A stretch of DNA of 64,000 bases. Source: Rhododendron vialii (Eukaryota > Streptophyta > Magnoliopsida > Ericales > Ericaceae). A model generated the notes under the pieces. That model searched no databases. It was given only the letters and a program-made list of their open reading frames with translations, and had not been told where the DNA came from. Positions 10,901 to 21,801 of this stretch are shown here, piece by piece. Made by a program: the position numbers and the translations under genes. Positions within the stretch are counted from its first letter, which is position 1. Every line of letters starts with the position of its first letter. The stretch lies in assembly GCF_030253575.1 (NCBI RefSeq), contig NC_080569.1, forward strand, positions 2,066,001-2,130,000. Reading direction: 5' to 3'.

Positions 10901-12619
10901 AGGCTTGATCCTAGTCAAAATAAAGGTTGCAAAGTCATGAATCGAATCTCGAATAGATCCTTTACCGAATCGTGAATCGAATTGTAAATCATAACGATTC
11001 GGTCCAAATTTTGAAAATACATTGGAAATTGTATCTTTGCACCTACATAATAAAGATACATTGTAACATTAAAAAATTTAAGTTTAGATTTATATTAAAG
11101 TTTTGGATGATCACATGGTCTAATATGAAAGACACTTGTACATAAAAGGAAAATAAATACTATAGTAAAAACTGTAAAATGGATACGTGCATATAGATGT
11201 TAAAGATTCATTATAAAAATGAAAGCTTAGCCTCAACACAATAAAAGTTTGTAGCTTGGTAGGACAGTTCGAAGCTCTTAGTCCAGTCCCGGTCTATGAT
11301 TTAGAGAGTACACGATTTAACAAGATCAATTTGTGAGATAACATGTTCATATAGATATCATCCTCAACAATATTCACAGTTACTTGTGTAATTACCATAT
11401 TGTAACATTTCAAAGCCGTTGAGCACATCTATTGACTATTAAAATTGTAACATTTCAAAGACGTTGAGCACATCTATTGACTCACAGTCTCACACCATAA
11501 CATAATATGAAAACTTTACCAAAATAAAGTACATAACTCATCAGTGTAAGTTTTCTTAGCTGTAAATAACTTTAGAGTGACTATTAAATCTTTAATAAGA
11601 ATGAGGAAAAAAGGGTTAACATGCTCCAAATCAAAATAAATACCAAAATTAACAAATTTTTCAAATGTAGTTTCATATTAGTCAAAAGCAACATTTATGA
11701 TAAAACATGATTCACCAATAGATTCATAGTGTTTTTGCATAAATTGTGAATTGTATGATTCACCACCGATTCTATATAAACCTTGATTCACCTATATATT
11801 TCTATCGTTTTTGCGTGAATCGTGAATCGTACAATTTTGACAACCACGGTCAGAATAGCTATCTGTTGGCGAGAACAACCATCAAATAAGCCAAAGTTCT
11901 AAGCAAATTACTTACCAAAAAAAATTCTAAGCAAAATTCTCACATCTGGTGCTGTAGCATTTCAAACTTGATGGACAGACTTGTTTTAAAATACTTTTAA
12001 GAGCAACATAAACCATATCATAATAAACTTCAAAAGTGTAGTCAAATTTAAGCTAGCATCCCCAAATAAAGTTTCAGAGAGGTTGAGGGAAATACCCATT
12101 GGCCACCTTTGGCAAATCCCAACCGGACAAATTGGCAACCTCAGTGAGAGCTTCCCTCCACTTCTTCACCCTGCCATCTGAACCCTCTTTAAAACGCTCT
12201 TCGTGCTTGGCAAATGCTTCTGCAAGACTCCCCTTCTGCGCTCGCACGTCTGAAGGCTCAACCCCATGAAAGATAGGAAAAACGATTTGTTGCAACTTCT
12301 TCCTGCACTCCATGATCTTCACAAGTTCGTCAAGACACCACCGGGACAAGGCATAATTTTTTGAGAGAACAACCAGCGAAATTCTTGACTCCTCAATTGC
12401 TTTCAGAAGTTCATCGCTAATATATTCTCCTCGCCTGAGCTCTTTGTCATCTATGAATGTATGAAAGCCATGTCTCTCTAAAGCGGCGGAAAGATGGCTG
12501 GTAAAGTTTTTGCGGGTATCGACGCCGCTAAAACTCAAGAAGACGTCATATTTGAATGGTGTTGCGATGGAGGAGGGCGTGGAAGAGGAAGAGGCTTGGT
12601 TTGCCCAAGCAGTCTCCAT
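7186..12619 (-). CDS. TNL2: TIR-NBS-LRR immune receptor with post-LRR domain
   Basis: Predicted exons are 12619-12096, 10734-9636, 9295-9020, 8933-7911 and 7692-7186; they join in phase into 1142 aa. The TIR (about 22-175) has YDVFLSF, DDKELRRGEYI and SRWCLDEL, whose Glu98 is the expected NADase residue. The NB-ARC (about 205-541) has GMGGIGKTT (Lys237), VLVILDDVD, GSRIIVTTRN, GLPLAL, FLDMACFF and MHDLLRDMG. Exon 3 is the linker with the first LRRs. Exon 4 has LRRs including three 46-residue double-LRR modules. Exon 5 is a post-LRR domain (LPGDEVPNWF, EPWLTVKKCGINLIYED). Its last about 20 residues differ from the paralogues because of a tRNA-like insert at 7223-7246, and they lack the basic KKKRK stretch. 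Intron 1 carries a 927-bp insertion. By family it is an intracellular receptor; its ligand is unknown. Confidence 0.88.
7223..7246 (-). other. tRNA 3'-half-like sequence inside the TNL2 last exon
   Basis: On the minus strand this is a T-arm stem-loop (ATGGGTTCGAATCCCAT) followed by TTCCTC, with a perfect RNA polymerase III box B (GGTTCGAATCC, 7232-7242). TNL3 and TNL4 lack it. From memory it resembles the 3' end of plant mitochondrial trnS(GCU), which would make it a tiny organelle or tRNA-derived insertion. There is no complete tRNA: D-arm and anticodon parts are missing. It changes the receptor's C-terminus. Confidence 0.55.
7859..7909. repeat. (GA)n microsatellite at the TNL2 LRR-exon donor
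   Basis: About 50 bp of GA repeat on the plus strand, i.e. (TC)n immediately after the exon 4 donor (AAG/GTTCTC) on the coding strand. Confidence 0.9.
9296..9530. repeat. Two-unit tandem repeat in TNL2 intron 2
   Basis: Two units of about 117 bp follow exon 3's acceptor. Each carries GAGGAAAAA, GAATATG and GTTCATGTCTAT. The upstream unit also copies the acceptor region (CTTCAGTGCACTGATA), creating a decoy splice acceptor. TNL4 and TNL6 have the same duplication; TNL3 has a single unit. Confidence 0.7.
10923..11849. mobile_element. 927-bp insertion in TNL2 intron 1 (hAT-like by target duplication)
   Basis: It is flanked by TCAAAATA and TCAGAATA (7 of 8 bases match), and the paralogous introns of TNL3 and TNL4 lack it. 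Its ends are weakly inverted (AAGGTTGCAAA and the complement of TTTTGACAACCACGG). The interior is AT-rich with repeated GAATCGTGAATCGTA-like words. There is no coding capacity. The same element is at 48229-49094 in TNL6 intron 1. Confidence 0.6.
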
Positions 12620-13590
12620 GGACCAAGCTCAAAGATGAATGATAGATGTAGACCTGTGCCTTTACCAAGAGACAAGGGGTAGCCCTGTATAATTCTCTTC
12701 TTGTTAGGTGACTTGTTTGATTATAGTAGATTCATACCCCTGTAGAAAGGGGGGAAATCAACTGTCAAAAGAATATAAAAAGAAGAAGAAGAAGAAGATA
12801 TTCTTCTCTCTCAACTAGCACAAAGTAAAAAGAATCAAATCAATAAGAGAACTTTGGTGACGAAACTATTTGACGTGTGGCCAAGTGGTTGAAGCCTAGG
12901 ACTTAGGAATTTGCTCCCTCCCATATCTCATCTCATGTTAGAAACATTCCAGGTGTTATTAGCACAAGTTACAATCAAAATCAGTACTTTCTCCCTCACT
13001 GTTGAAAGCATATCCCAGTAGCGTACGTTCGATTCCTGAACCAACGCCTGCTATTTCTTCCCGACAAACTTAATAGAATACCTTCTCAATTAAGCTCTCA
13101 CAAAACGCTGACAAAATGCAAGCAGAGAAATAGAGAAAATAAATAAGCAGAGACACCGAAATCAAGCAGAGAGCATTTGAGCATCTCACAAAATCTCTGT
13201 ACTCAAAGAGCTGTTGCGTTGTCTTCCTTTGTGGGAGAAAAGCAAGAAATTCCCTGCAACAACGTGTGGCGAGAGGTTACATGGGAAACATTGATCTGAT
13301 ACAGTAGCGTTGAAGGGTTTTGCAGAGGAAGGGGAGGGACAAAACGCGTAGTTTTCTACTAATCTATATTAGGGTTGACGGGTGGACTTTTGTAAGATGT
13401 TTACTTTTGCTGTGTTTGGTTTGGGTTTTGAAAAATTTTAAAAAAAATAGTAGGTGTAATAAGTGGAGAGAGATAAAAAGAGAAATGTTGAAAGTATGAA
13501 AAATTTAGATGGTATTTTTTGAAAAATTCTTCTTGAAAACTGAAAAGAAAAAGGCATTTACCTCTGGGGGGATGTGCTGTGTGAAAAAAA
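12620..13590 (-). promoter_or_regulatory. TNL2 upstream leader/promoter block
   Basis: About 700 bp upstream of the ATG is conserved before the TIR exons at the other loci. It includes GATGAATGATAGATGTAGAC, a GAA-repeat pyrimidine tract, a W-box core (TTGAC, minus strand, near 12765), TTTGACGTG on the plus strand near 12865 (W-box, TGACG and ACGTG cores overlapping), an antisense SINE-like remnant, and a minus-strand TTGTTGCAG/GG acceptor-like site near 13250. A 5'-UTR intron is possible. The transcription start is not visible. Confidence 0.45.
12867..12980 (+). mobile_element. tRNA-derived SINE-like remnant upstream of TNL2
   Basis: TGGCCAAGTGG matches the polymerase III box A consensus. 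It is followed by GGACTTAGGAATTTGCTCCC and a degenerate box B-like stretch (GTTAGAAACATTCC). It reads opposite to TNL2 and sits about 250 bp upstream of the ATG. Related sequences lie upstream of TNL3, TNL4, locus 5 (head only), TNL6, TNL7 and in the orphan leader. Confidence 0.5.
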
Positions 13591-14020
13591 CGGGTTAAGG
13601 TCCGGTTCAATATTTATAACCTCCAGTCCAGTCCAATTTTGGGGCTTTGTGGGCCTCTCCCGTGTCCACAATAATGATCGGAATCGTTCATTATGTAGAG
13701 CTCGTCGAAAATGGTATCCACGCAAAAAATTAGCTTGATTTAACATCGATAAATATATGAACAAAACATATTTGTACAAGAAAAAATGGAAAATTATGAG
13801 TTTCAATTTAATTTTTGTCATCGCATTTTTCTTGTACAAATTTGTTTTGTTCATGTATCTATCGATGTTAAATCAAGCTAATTTTTGGCGTGGATACCAT
13901 TCTCGACGAGCTCTACATAATGAACGATTCCGATCATTGTTGTGAACCCGGGAGGGGCCCACAAAGCTCCAAAACTGGACCAGACTGGAGGTTATAAATA
14001 CTAGACTGGACCTTAACCCG
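13591..14020. mobile_element. Near-perfect foldback MITE, 430 bp
   Basis: Inverted arms of about 195 bp each begin CGGGTTAAGGTCC and are nearly identical across the arm, sharing AATGATCGGAATCGTTCATT and TAGAGCTCGTCGA. The central loop is only about 30-40 bp. It is flanked by A7 on both sides; the matching unoccupied sequence upstream of TNL3 (GTGCTGTGAAAAAAAATTG, near 22643) supports a 7-8 bp target duplication. There is no coding potential. A transcript would fold into a long hairpin. Confidence 0.8.
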
Positions 14021-14027
14021 AAAAAAA

Positions 14028-15075
14028 CATTGTTCCAATTAAGTTGTTAGACGTTTCTGATAGTGAATAAACAGTTGAAATATGTAAGTTGTGTTCGGTG
14101 GTGGTAGATGAGTATATGAGTGGAAAAGTTGTTAGAAAAGGAGTTGTTGACAAATTGTTAGTTAGTATGAACAAGATGTTAAAATACCAAAATTTATTGA
14201 TTTGTGTGAACAAGATGATAAAATGGACTAAGTTTTTTTCCCAAATTCTTACCTAAAATCCCCCAAGTATAGTACTATCTTCGTTCTTTTTAAATGTCTA
14301 TTACGGCTCTATATGTCATTTTCGATAGTTTATATCTCTCAATGTATATTACTAAAAATATTCAATATGGATCTTGTTTGATAAATCACAATTATTCCTA
14401 TAAGTCAATGATTTTACAAACATAAACTATAATATATGTCAAGAGATATAAGCCATTGATAATGGCATGCAGAACCGTAGTGAACAATTAAAATTGAAGG
14501 AATACCATTTTTTTCTTGAATTGAGGGATGGTGCTGTGCAGTGGTGTGCGCAGTACCAGCCGTCGGATCGTACATCTGACGGCTCGGATCTTATCTTGAC
14601 AATAAATGGCTCTCGATCGTTGGTTACCGAGATGAGATCCAAGACGTTGGATGAACGATCCGACGGATCAAAGGTGTGCTACATTGTCACTGCACACCAC
14701 CAACCCGAAAGTCCTTTTTTTCCTATTACCAACATTGCCAGTCTTGAAAATCAGTTCAATTGTGAATCTACAAATAAGAAAAAGATTAAATTCTACACGG
14801 TTGTGCTGAGTGAAAACGCCAAACTATACACAATATGGGTGATTTCGGTTCAGTTTGGGTGAAATTTTTGAAGACCGATTCGGTTCGGTCCAAATATTTT
14901 CAGAATCGATCCTGACCGGAGTTTGGTTTGGTTCGGTCTGGAATTTCGGTCCGCCAGAAATATAAAATTTCTATTTAATTTAAACTATAATATATAAAAA
15001 CCGAAACCGAACCGTTCGGTCGGTTTTTCAATTTTTTTTTTATCGGTCCGTCAAATTTTGTAACACCCCTAATAC
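14028..15075. repeat. About 1-kb spacer repeat, copy 1 (other copy 24545-25460)
   Basis: Shared landmarks are GTTAGACGTTTCTGATAGT, AAGTTGTGTTC, GAGATATAAGCCATTGATAA, a foldback around ACGGCTCGGATCTTATC / GATCCGACGGATC, and a degenerate GGTTCGGT-rich tail. It is non-coding. Confidence 0.7.
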
Positions 15076-15310
15076 ACAGTCAGAGCAAAAGTAGAATTTA
15101 ATGGAAACACTGAACGCAACGGAGGCCTTATGAATTTCCTCTGCCCCAGAATCAGGCTTTTGTACGTGCATCATATATGTGCCCATTTTGTACTTCCTCC
15201 TACATTCTGGAACTACTATTTGGATTTGATCATCTCATCTTTGCTCTCACATAGCACATGTGATCATTGTGTAATGTTCCACATCGTATAACAATCCTAA
15301 AACTCGAAAT
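15076..15310. repeat. Conserved intergenic block, copy 1
   Basis: It contains GAAAACACTGAACGCAACGG-type sequence, a CATTTTGTACTTCCTCCTAC tract and CACATGTGATCATTGTGTAA. The same block recurs near 28855-29230, 38430-38770, 43920-44240 and 51700-52100 (split by a MITE). It marks the duplicated spacer between TNL loci. No gene is seen in it. Confidence 0.8.
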
Positions 15311-16190
15311 TAGTATTTTATTTCTAATCTAATACCGCTATTACTCTATTCACATACTACTATTATTGTTTCTTCTCACCTTTTGTCAAAAAAAAAATAC
15401 TATTATTGTTATTTGTTGATTTGTGATAAAGCAAAGATTACAATTAAACTTATAAAATGAGGTATCGTGCGTAGTACATTTAACATTTAGGAAAAAAACC
15501 TACTATGCACGCCTCAAGAAAACACACACTATATTCAACAAATGGACCCTCCTAAGTGCGAGTCTAACACCACCCTTACCAAATGATAATTTTAGATTCC
15601 TCGCTCAGCCCTTAAAATAAAAAAATGTTGACGGATAAATTTTCAAAATAAATATTTATTGAATTTACTAAATTAATACAAACACTATAATAAAATTACT
15701 TCAGGTGTTGAATTACTAGGAATTTGATCCCCCAAAACCATATTCTCATTACATCTTAAGATGCCGCCTTCTAAACATAAACTATTGGTTACAAGTGGGA
15801 TTCACGGCTTTGGGTAAGTCCAATACAAGAACCTATACAACTATTTTTTTTATTCAATTTACTAACACTTTGGGATCCATTTCGGACCCAAATTCGTGAT
15901 TAGAATTGTTTTTATCTTATTACATTCATAAAGTTGGTTGTTTTAAAATATTAGATATCAATAATAATAGGAGGTCATGAGTTTGAATCTCCCCGCCTAC
16001 GTGTGTTATTCAGGGTTTTTCTTTTCATTCTTCATTTCTCCCTATAATAAGCTTATTTCTTGTATTAGTTAAGTTGTTGGGTTTGATTATCTTGTAGTCT
16101 CTCACAATTACTGTAGTGTCTCGAGTTTGTATCTTATCCTTTATGCACGATGTAAGTAATCTCTTTTATCGATTAACAAAAAAGGGAAGA
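15311..16190. other. Spacer without recognisable features
   Basis: AT-rich sequence with short poly-A and poly-T runs. No conserved frame, RNA gene or repeat shared with the rest of the window was seen. Confidence 0.5.
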
Positions 16191-16808
16191 GTTAGAGCCA
16201 ATCATAATTGGAGAGTTAGAGCCAATTGTCGTGCGCTCATGCTCTCTTAAAATTGACTCTGACCAATGATGAATATAGGGTAAGAGGAAATTTTAGCGTA
16301 CAAGTATTTGAACAAAAATGGTTGGAATTGAAAACAACATACTAAATGAGTACTACTAAAAAGAAAAGGATTGGGAGAGTGACAAAACATATCAAATACT
16401 ACGACAATATGAAAATACAGAGAGAACTTTGCGTATCCAATTTAATGAGGGGCATGAGCGTCCAAAGAAACTGCAGCAGTACAAAATTTGGTGACTCAAA
16501 ATGTGGTGGACACAAGAACTACCAGCTAGCATTGGTGGGTAGGTTCTTGTCCCCCTCCGTGGAGGCCAGTAGTTCAGCCCCACGAGGGGCTGTATTTGGG
16601 ATTTCAAGACTATGGATAGCCTCTGAGTTCCCGTTAACATATCCCACTAATCCCCGCTAGCTATACAATATTGGCACACAAAAAAACCTATTGTGGACGC
16701 ATTCCAAAGGAAAAGAAAAGAAAACCATACCAATGGCCTCAAAATATAGTCATAAAGGAGAATACTACAAAACAAAGAGATTCTCTCGCTGCGCTTACGT
16801 GACCTCGA
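16191..16808. repeat. 3' flank of TNL3, shared with the TNL4 3' flank
   Basis: It matches 30360-31166 (GACTCTGACCAATG, AGTATTTGAACAAAAATGG, AAAATACAGAGAGAACTTTGCG, AATTTAATGAGGGGCATGA). This copy lacks the MITE at 30600-31010 and so provides its empty site. It probably includes the TNL3 3' UTR. Confidence 0.7.
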
Positions 16809-19800
16809 CTAATTTCTCGGACTAGAAATATCTGGATCCCTTGTATCTGTAATTTTTCTCTTTTTTTTGATCGGCATCTCTGTATTGTCTTCATAAATGA
16901 GATTAATCCCACACTTCTTCACTGTCAACCACGGCGACTGTTTTATCTCAATCTCAAATTCATCCCCGGCATGGATTCGTCCGAAAAGCTCAGTTTCTTT
17001 TGATGGGAAATAAAGGAGTATCATCTGATCTTGATCTTGATGTCTGCTGAAAGTCGAGAAACTGAACTCCGTAGGTTTGTTACGAAGAATCGATATTGGA
17101 TAATCTTGACAACCACGATTTTCATGAGTCCTGAAAACTACGCATAAAGAACAGCCCAGTATTCTCCGAGTTTCCAGAGGCGGCACCACAAGAGATAATT
17201 TTGACCCTGTATACTGGTATTGGAACCAATTGGGAACCTCATCCCCAGGAAGATAAATACTAGTATTTCCCTCCAGTGCAGAGTCGTCAGACCATTCCTG
17301 TTCCAACAGATCATGCATTAGTTGAGTAGAAATTAAATTTCTTTTTTCTTGACAGGATTCGAAAGTAAAAATTCCACATACAAAGAAGACAAATGGGATA
17401 TTAGCAGTTTTACCGAAGCAAAATATGCTTTATATTCCCTATGGTTCTTTTGATATTTCTTTTATCCAACTCTGAGAGAGAGAGAGAGAGAGAGAGACTT
17501 ATACCCTGTTTTTTTTATCCTCAGAGAGAGACTGGTCGATTCTTTCCATAACATTATTTGCAAAATTGTTCTTGGCTAACATATTGCATCCATCAAGGAA
17601 CATGCCTAGTCCAGCTTGCCAGTTGAACTCAGTAGGTATGCTTTCTAGTAATGTGCAGTAGCTTGCATCCATAGAGCGTAAACTTACTGGAAGCTCTGGA
17701 AGTGATTGGAGCCTTCCACAGTAATTCAAGTGGAGCGTTTCCAAGCTAGCTGGAAGCTCTGGAAGTGATTGGAGCCTTTTACAATTACTCAAGTAGACCC
17801 TTTCCAAGCTAGCAAGGTCACTGAAACTATTTGGCAGGCTACAAACGTTGTTCCTTTCAAGATTCAAGTCCATTAACGAGCTCAACATTCCAATTCGGTC
17901 GGGCAGATGGGACAAATTGCAGTCTTTCAAATCCAAGTCGCTCAAGCAAGCAAGGTTACAAAAACTATCCGGCAAGGTAAGTAAATTGTTTCCACCAAGA
18001 TACAAATTTTTCAAAGAGAACAATCGCCCAATTTCGCCAGGCAGATGCGACACATCACAGTGTGACAAATTCAAATTCTTTAAGCGAGTAAGGTTGCAGA
18101 TACTATCCGGTAAGGTGAGTAAACCGTTCCTTTCAAGAATCAAAGTCTTTAACGTGACCAGCCTCCCAATTTCGTTGGGCAAATGCGACACATCACAATC
18201 TGACAAATACAACTTCTTCAAGTGAGTAAGGTTGCATATGCTATCTGGTAAGGTACGCAACTTGTTTTTGCCAAGATTCAAAGTCTCCAATGAGATCAAA
18301 TTACCGACCTCGTTTGGTAGATTTGACAGATTGCAGTTTTCCATCCTCAAATCTTTTAACCAACTTAAGCCGAGTACTTGGGGAAGTGATAACCCAATAT
18401 AATCCACTCTCTTTGTTATGAAATTAATATAATCCACTCTCTTTGTTATGAAATTCCAAGATGAGAGGAATGAGGATTGTGATTTCGATGGTGATCCTTT
18501 GAGTCCAGCAAATTTTCCAAGCATGGAGCAGCCAGAGATATCAAGACGTACGAGAGATTTCAACATCCAAATGCTTGAGGGAACCTTCCGAAGTTTTTTA
18601 CAGTTCTTCATATCTAGGACAACGAGTTTGTTGAGAAATCTAATAGATTCGTCAACCTCTACCAACCTTATGCAATCATTAAGCAAAAGTTCCTCAAGAT
18701 TGTGGAGTCCAGAGAAGTCAGGGGTTTCAATCAGGTGATAGCAATTACTCAGGTAAAGGAATTTCAGTTTGACCAAGATCTGTCCAAAACAGGACGAGGA
18801 ATGTTAATTACTTAGGTAAAGGAATTTTAGTTTGACCAAGATCTGTCCAAAACAGAACGAGGAACATTAATTTTCACATAACACAAAATGTGAGTGGCGT
18901 TCGAAAAAGGAAAAAAATTAATGTCATACCTTGGTTCCGTTCCATGCTTTTTTTAGGTTGCTATAGCGCAAGTCAAGAGTAACTAAATTATCCATATGCA
19001 GGTTTGATGGCAAACATTTTAATGGGAAACCATTCCAACATAGCCACAATAGTTTTCTGGAGATATGTTCGTAACCTTCCTTGAGATGAACATAATTGAG
19101 ATGAAGCAGCCACAATCTATTCATCTTTTCAAATGCCTTTGAATTTACTTGGACCTCATTCGGCTCGTGAAAGTTTAGGAAGAGGCCTTCAACAGCTTCA
19201 GTGCCCTGATACAGAAAAAGACAGTGGATAATATGAGGAAAAAAGGTTGACCATGTTGAGAAAAAGAATATGTTTATTCTAAGACAGTTACATTCATGTC
19301 TATGTACTCTCAGAATTATGAACCCAAAATATGAACTGTGAGAATTGAGAAAGTGCATATGATTTGGAATTCTTGAATATATCTGTAAAAGTTTCATGTC
19401 TATGGAGCTCACCGTGCCATCTCCTAACACTCCAAGGACATCCTCATGATGCCAGAGTCTGCTCCGCCTCCCTGGGTCCTCAACAGATTCTTGCCGGACG
19501 ATTTCTCTTCCCATGTCTCTGAGCAGATCATGCATCACAATTTGGTTATGGTGATATTTTACGAGACACCGATCAGCTAGAACCCGAATCCAAATTTCTG
19601 CAAAAGAGTGGCAACTTTCCAGTATTTTTACGGTAAAACTTCGATACGTTCCAACAAAAAAACATGCCACATCGAGGAACATCTCCTTCACATCCTTACT
19701 TAGCGAATCAAAACTTATCTTAAGTTTTCCTTGAACATCATGATCAGGGATTTTTCTTAATTTTGCTATTGCACTTTTCCATTGAGGTATGCTCTTGCCA

Positions 19801-21801
19801 CAGAAAAAGGAACCCAAAACTTCGAGAGCTAATGGAAGCCCTCCAGCAAAGTGCACAACTTGGTTTGAAAGGTCCATATGGTCTTCTGTAGGATGGTCTT
19901 CCTTAAAGCAATGCCACCTGAAGAGTTCAAGAGATTCGTCTTTGTTCAACTTCTCTGCTTCGTATATCTCGTCCACTTTAAGCGAATTTAGTGAAGAAAT
20001 ATCTCTTGTTGTTACGATAATCCTGCTTCCAAAACCAAAGGAATCTCGATCTATGGCTAATGCTTTCAATTGTTGGACATCATCCACATCATCAAGAATA
20101 AGAAGAACCTTACGACACAAAGCTCTCCGTTTTATAACCTCAATTCCTTGATGAAAATTTCTCAAGTAATGAGTTCCACTTCTGAATATATTCGAAAGAA
20201 GTTGCTCTTGTAAAACAACCAGACCATTCAGTTGCTTTGAAGTTTCTCTAATATTTGCAAGAAAAGTGCTACCTTCAAACTTATGTTGGACGAGATTATA
20301 TAGCTTTTTAGCTATTGTTGTCTTGCCAATTCCAGCCATTCCCCATATAGCAACGATGCGAACATCATCTGTTTCCATTTTCAACAACTTGTTGAGTTTT
20401 TGAAGGCGAGACTCTAGTCCAATTTCGTGCCATGCAACATGTAGAAGTGCAATATTTAAGTTATTTTGGACCTCTTCAACGGCTTTCTGAATTAGATGTG
20501 CTTCATTACTGCAAATTTGTACACACTGTTAAAATAACAAAAAAAAGCAAATCCTTTACCAAACATAGAAAAGCCATGGCGCAAGAACCACGCTAAGTTT
20601 GGCAAAAATGTAATCTCGGGTGAGGTTTCATGTTGAAACTTTATATCCATCTTAAAGCCAATTGGCAATGAGTGGCGAGGTCTCAAATATTATTAAGTAA
20701 TCACCCATTTCACTCTCAAATAATGTGGGACTACATTTCCTTAACATCTCCCCTCACGTGCAGCCGTGTTTGAAGTCTGTCGCGTGTAGTCTCTTTTTGG
20801 TTCTATCATCATGAAGCCTTTTTGCTGGCCTGTTATCGCGGGGTGTGGATTGTAAATTTTATAATATGTGGAGTGAACGGGCACCACTCTGAGGCCATGT
20901 GAAAACTTTATATCCATCTCAAAACCAATTGGCAATGAGTGGAGAGGTCGCAAATATTATTAAGTGATCACTCATCTTACTCTCAAACAATGTGGGACTA
21001 CATTTCCTTAACAATGAGACCCTTCGGCCTAGAAGCATGCACAACAAAGGCTTGATCCTAGTCAAAATTTCTCATCTGTTGGCCAGAACAGCCATCAAAT
21101 AAGCCAAAGTTCTAAGCAAATACACATCTGGTGCTGTGGCATTTCAAACTTGATAGACAGACTGGTTTTAAAATACTTTTAAGAGAAACATAAACCATAT
21201 CATAATAAACTTCGAAAGTGTAGTCAAATTTACACTTGCATCCCCAAATAAAGTTTCAGAGAGGTTGAGGAAAATACCCATTGGCCACCTTTGGCAAATC
21301 CCAACCGGGCAAATTGGCAACCTCAGTGAGAGCTTCCCTCCACTTCTCCACCTTGGTACCAGGACCCTCATTAAAACGCTCGGCATGCTTGGCAAATGCT
21401 TCTGCAAGGCTCCCCTTCTGCGCTTGCACATCTGAAGGGTCAACGTTATAAAAGATCGGAAAAACGATTTGTTGCAACTTCTTCCTGCACTCCATGATCT
21501 TCACAAGTTCGTCAAGGCACCACCTGGATGCGGCATAATTTTTTGAGAGAACGACTAGCGAAATTCTTGACTCCTCTATTGCTTTCAGAAGTTCATACTC
21601 AATATATTCTCCTCGCTTGAGCTCTTTGTCATCTATGAATGTACGAAAGCCATGTCTCTTTAAAGCGGCTAAAAGATGGCTGGTAAAATTTTTGCGGGTA
21701 TCGACACCGCTGAAACTCAAGAAGACGTCATATTTGAATGGTGTTGAGATGGAGGAGGGCGTGGAAGAGGAAGAGGCTTGATTTGCCCAAGTAGTCTCCA
21801 T
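16809..21801 (-). CDS. TNL3: TIR-NBS-LRR immune receptor, longest LRR exon
   Basis: Predicted exons are 21801-21278, 20508-19413, 19205-18930, 18779-17505 and 17297-16809; they join in phase into 1219 aa. The TIR starts METTWANQ and has YDVFLSF and [13 protein letters not shown] motifs are GMAGIGKTT, VLLILDDVD, GSRIIVTTRD, GLPLAL, FLDVACFF and MHDLLRDMG. The LRR exon has four 46-residue double-LRR modules, a duplicated QSLPELP segment and a 30-bp tandem duplication (18396-18455, NFITKRVDYI twice). The post-LRR domain (LPGDEVPNWF) ends with IKKKRKITDT, a candidate nuclear localisation signal. Intron 2 (207 bp) is readable in frame. A 63-bp duplication at 18779-18848 copies the exon 4 acceptor; use of the upstream copy (18842) would hit a stop after 12 codons. 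Confidence 0.88.
17473..17497. repeat. (GA)n microsatellite at the TNL3 LRR-exon donor
   Basis: A short GA run just downstream of the exon 4 donor (AGG/GTATAAG) in coding orientation. It is the shortest of the four paralogous copies. Confidence 0.85.
20631..21013 (-). mobile_element. TRIM: very small LTR element (383 bp) in TNL3 intron 1
   Basis: Two direct repeats of 116 bp each (20631-20746 and 20898-21013) start TGT and end TTAACA, enclosing 151 bp. On the minus strand CACGTGAGGGGAGA next to the left repeat is a polypurine tract. TGGCCTCAGAG next to the right repeat is a diverged initiator tRNA-Met binding site (canonical TGGTATCAGAG). There is no coding capacity. Paralogous introns lack it. 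A clean 5-bp target duplication is not visible (flanks TTTCA and ATGAG), so it is probably old. Confidence 0.75.

Noticed and set aside
12500..12682. Gly-Arg-rich plus-strand frames over the TIR starts (also near 35456, 43061 and 49740)
   Set aside because: They repeat at every TIR exon as the antisense of the Ser-rich N-terminus.
13558..13945. Two similar small frames (98 and 62 codons) on opposite strands
   Set aside because: Their similarity is caused by the two arms of the 13591-14020 palindrome.
18924..20387. Single 487-codon exon covering NB-ARC and linker of TNL3
   Set aside because: Paralogues show an intron at 19206-19412 with good donor and acceptor. I kept the spliced model and reported the readable intron separately.
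20626..21018. Target-site duplication for the small TRIM
   Set aside because: Flanks TTTCA and ATGAG do not match. Shifting the ends would break the TG..CA termini, so no duplication is claimed.
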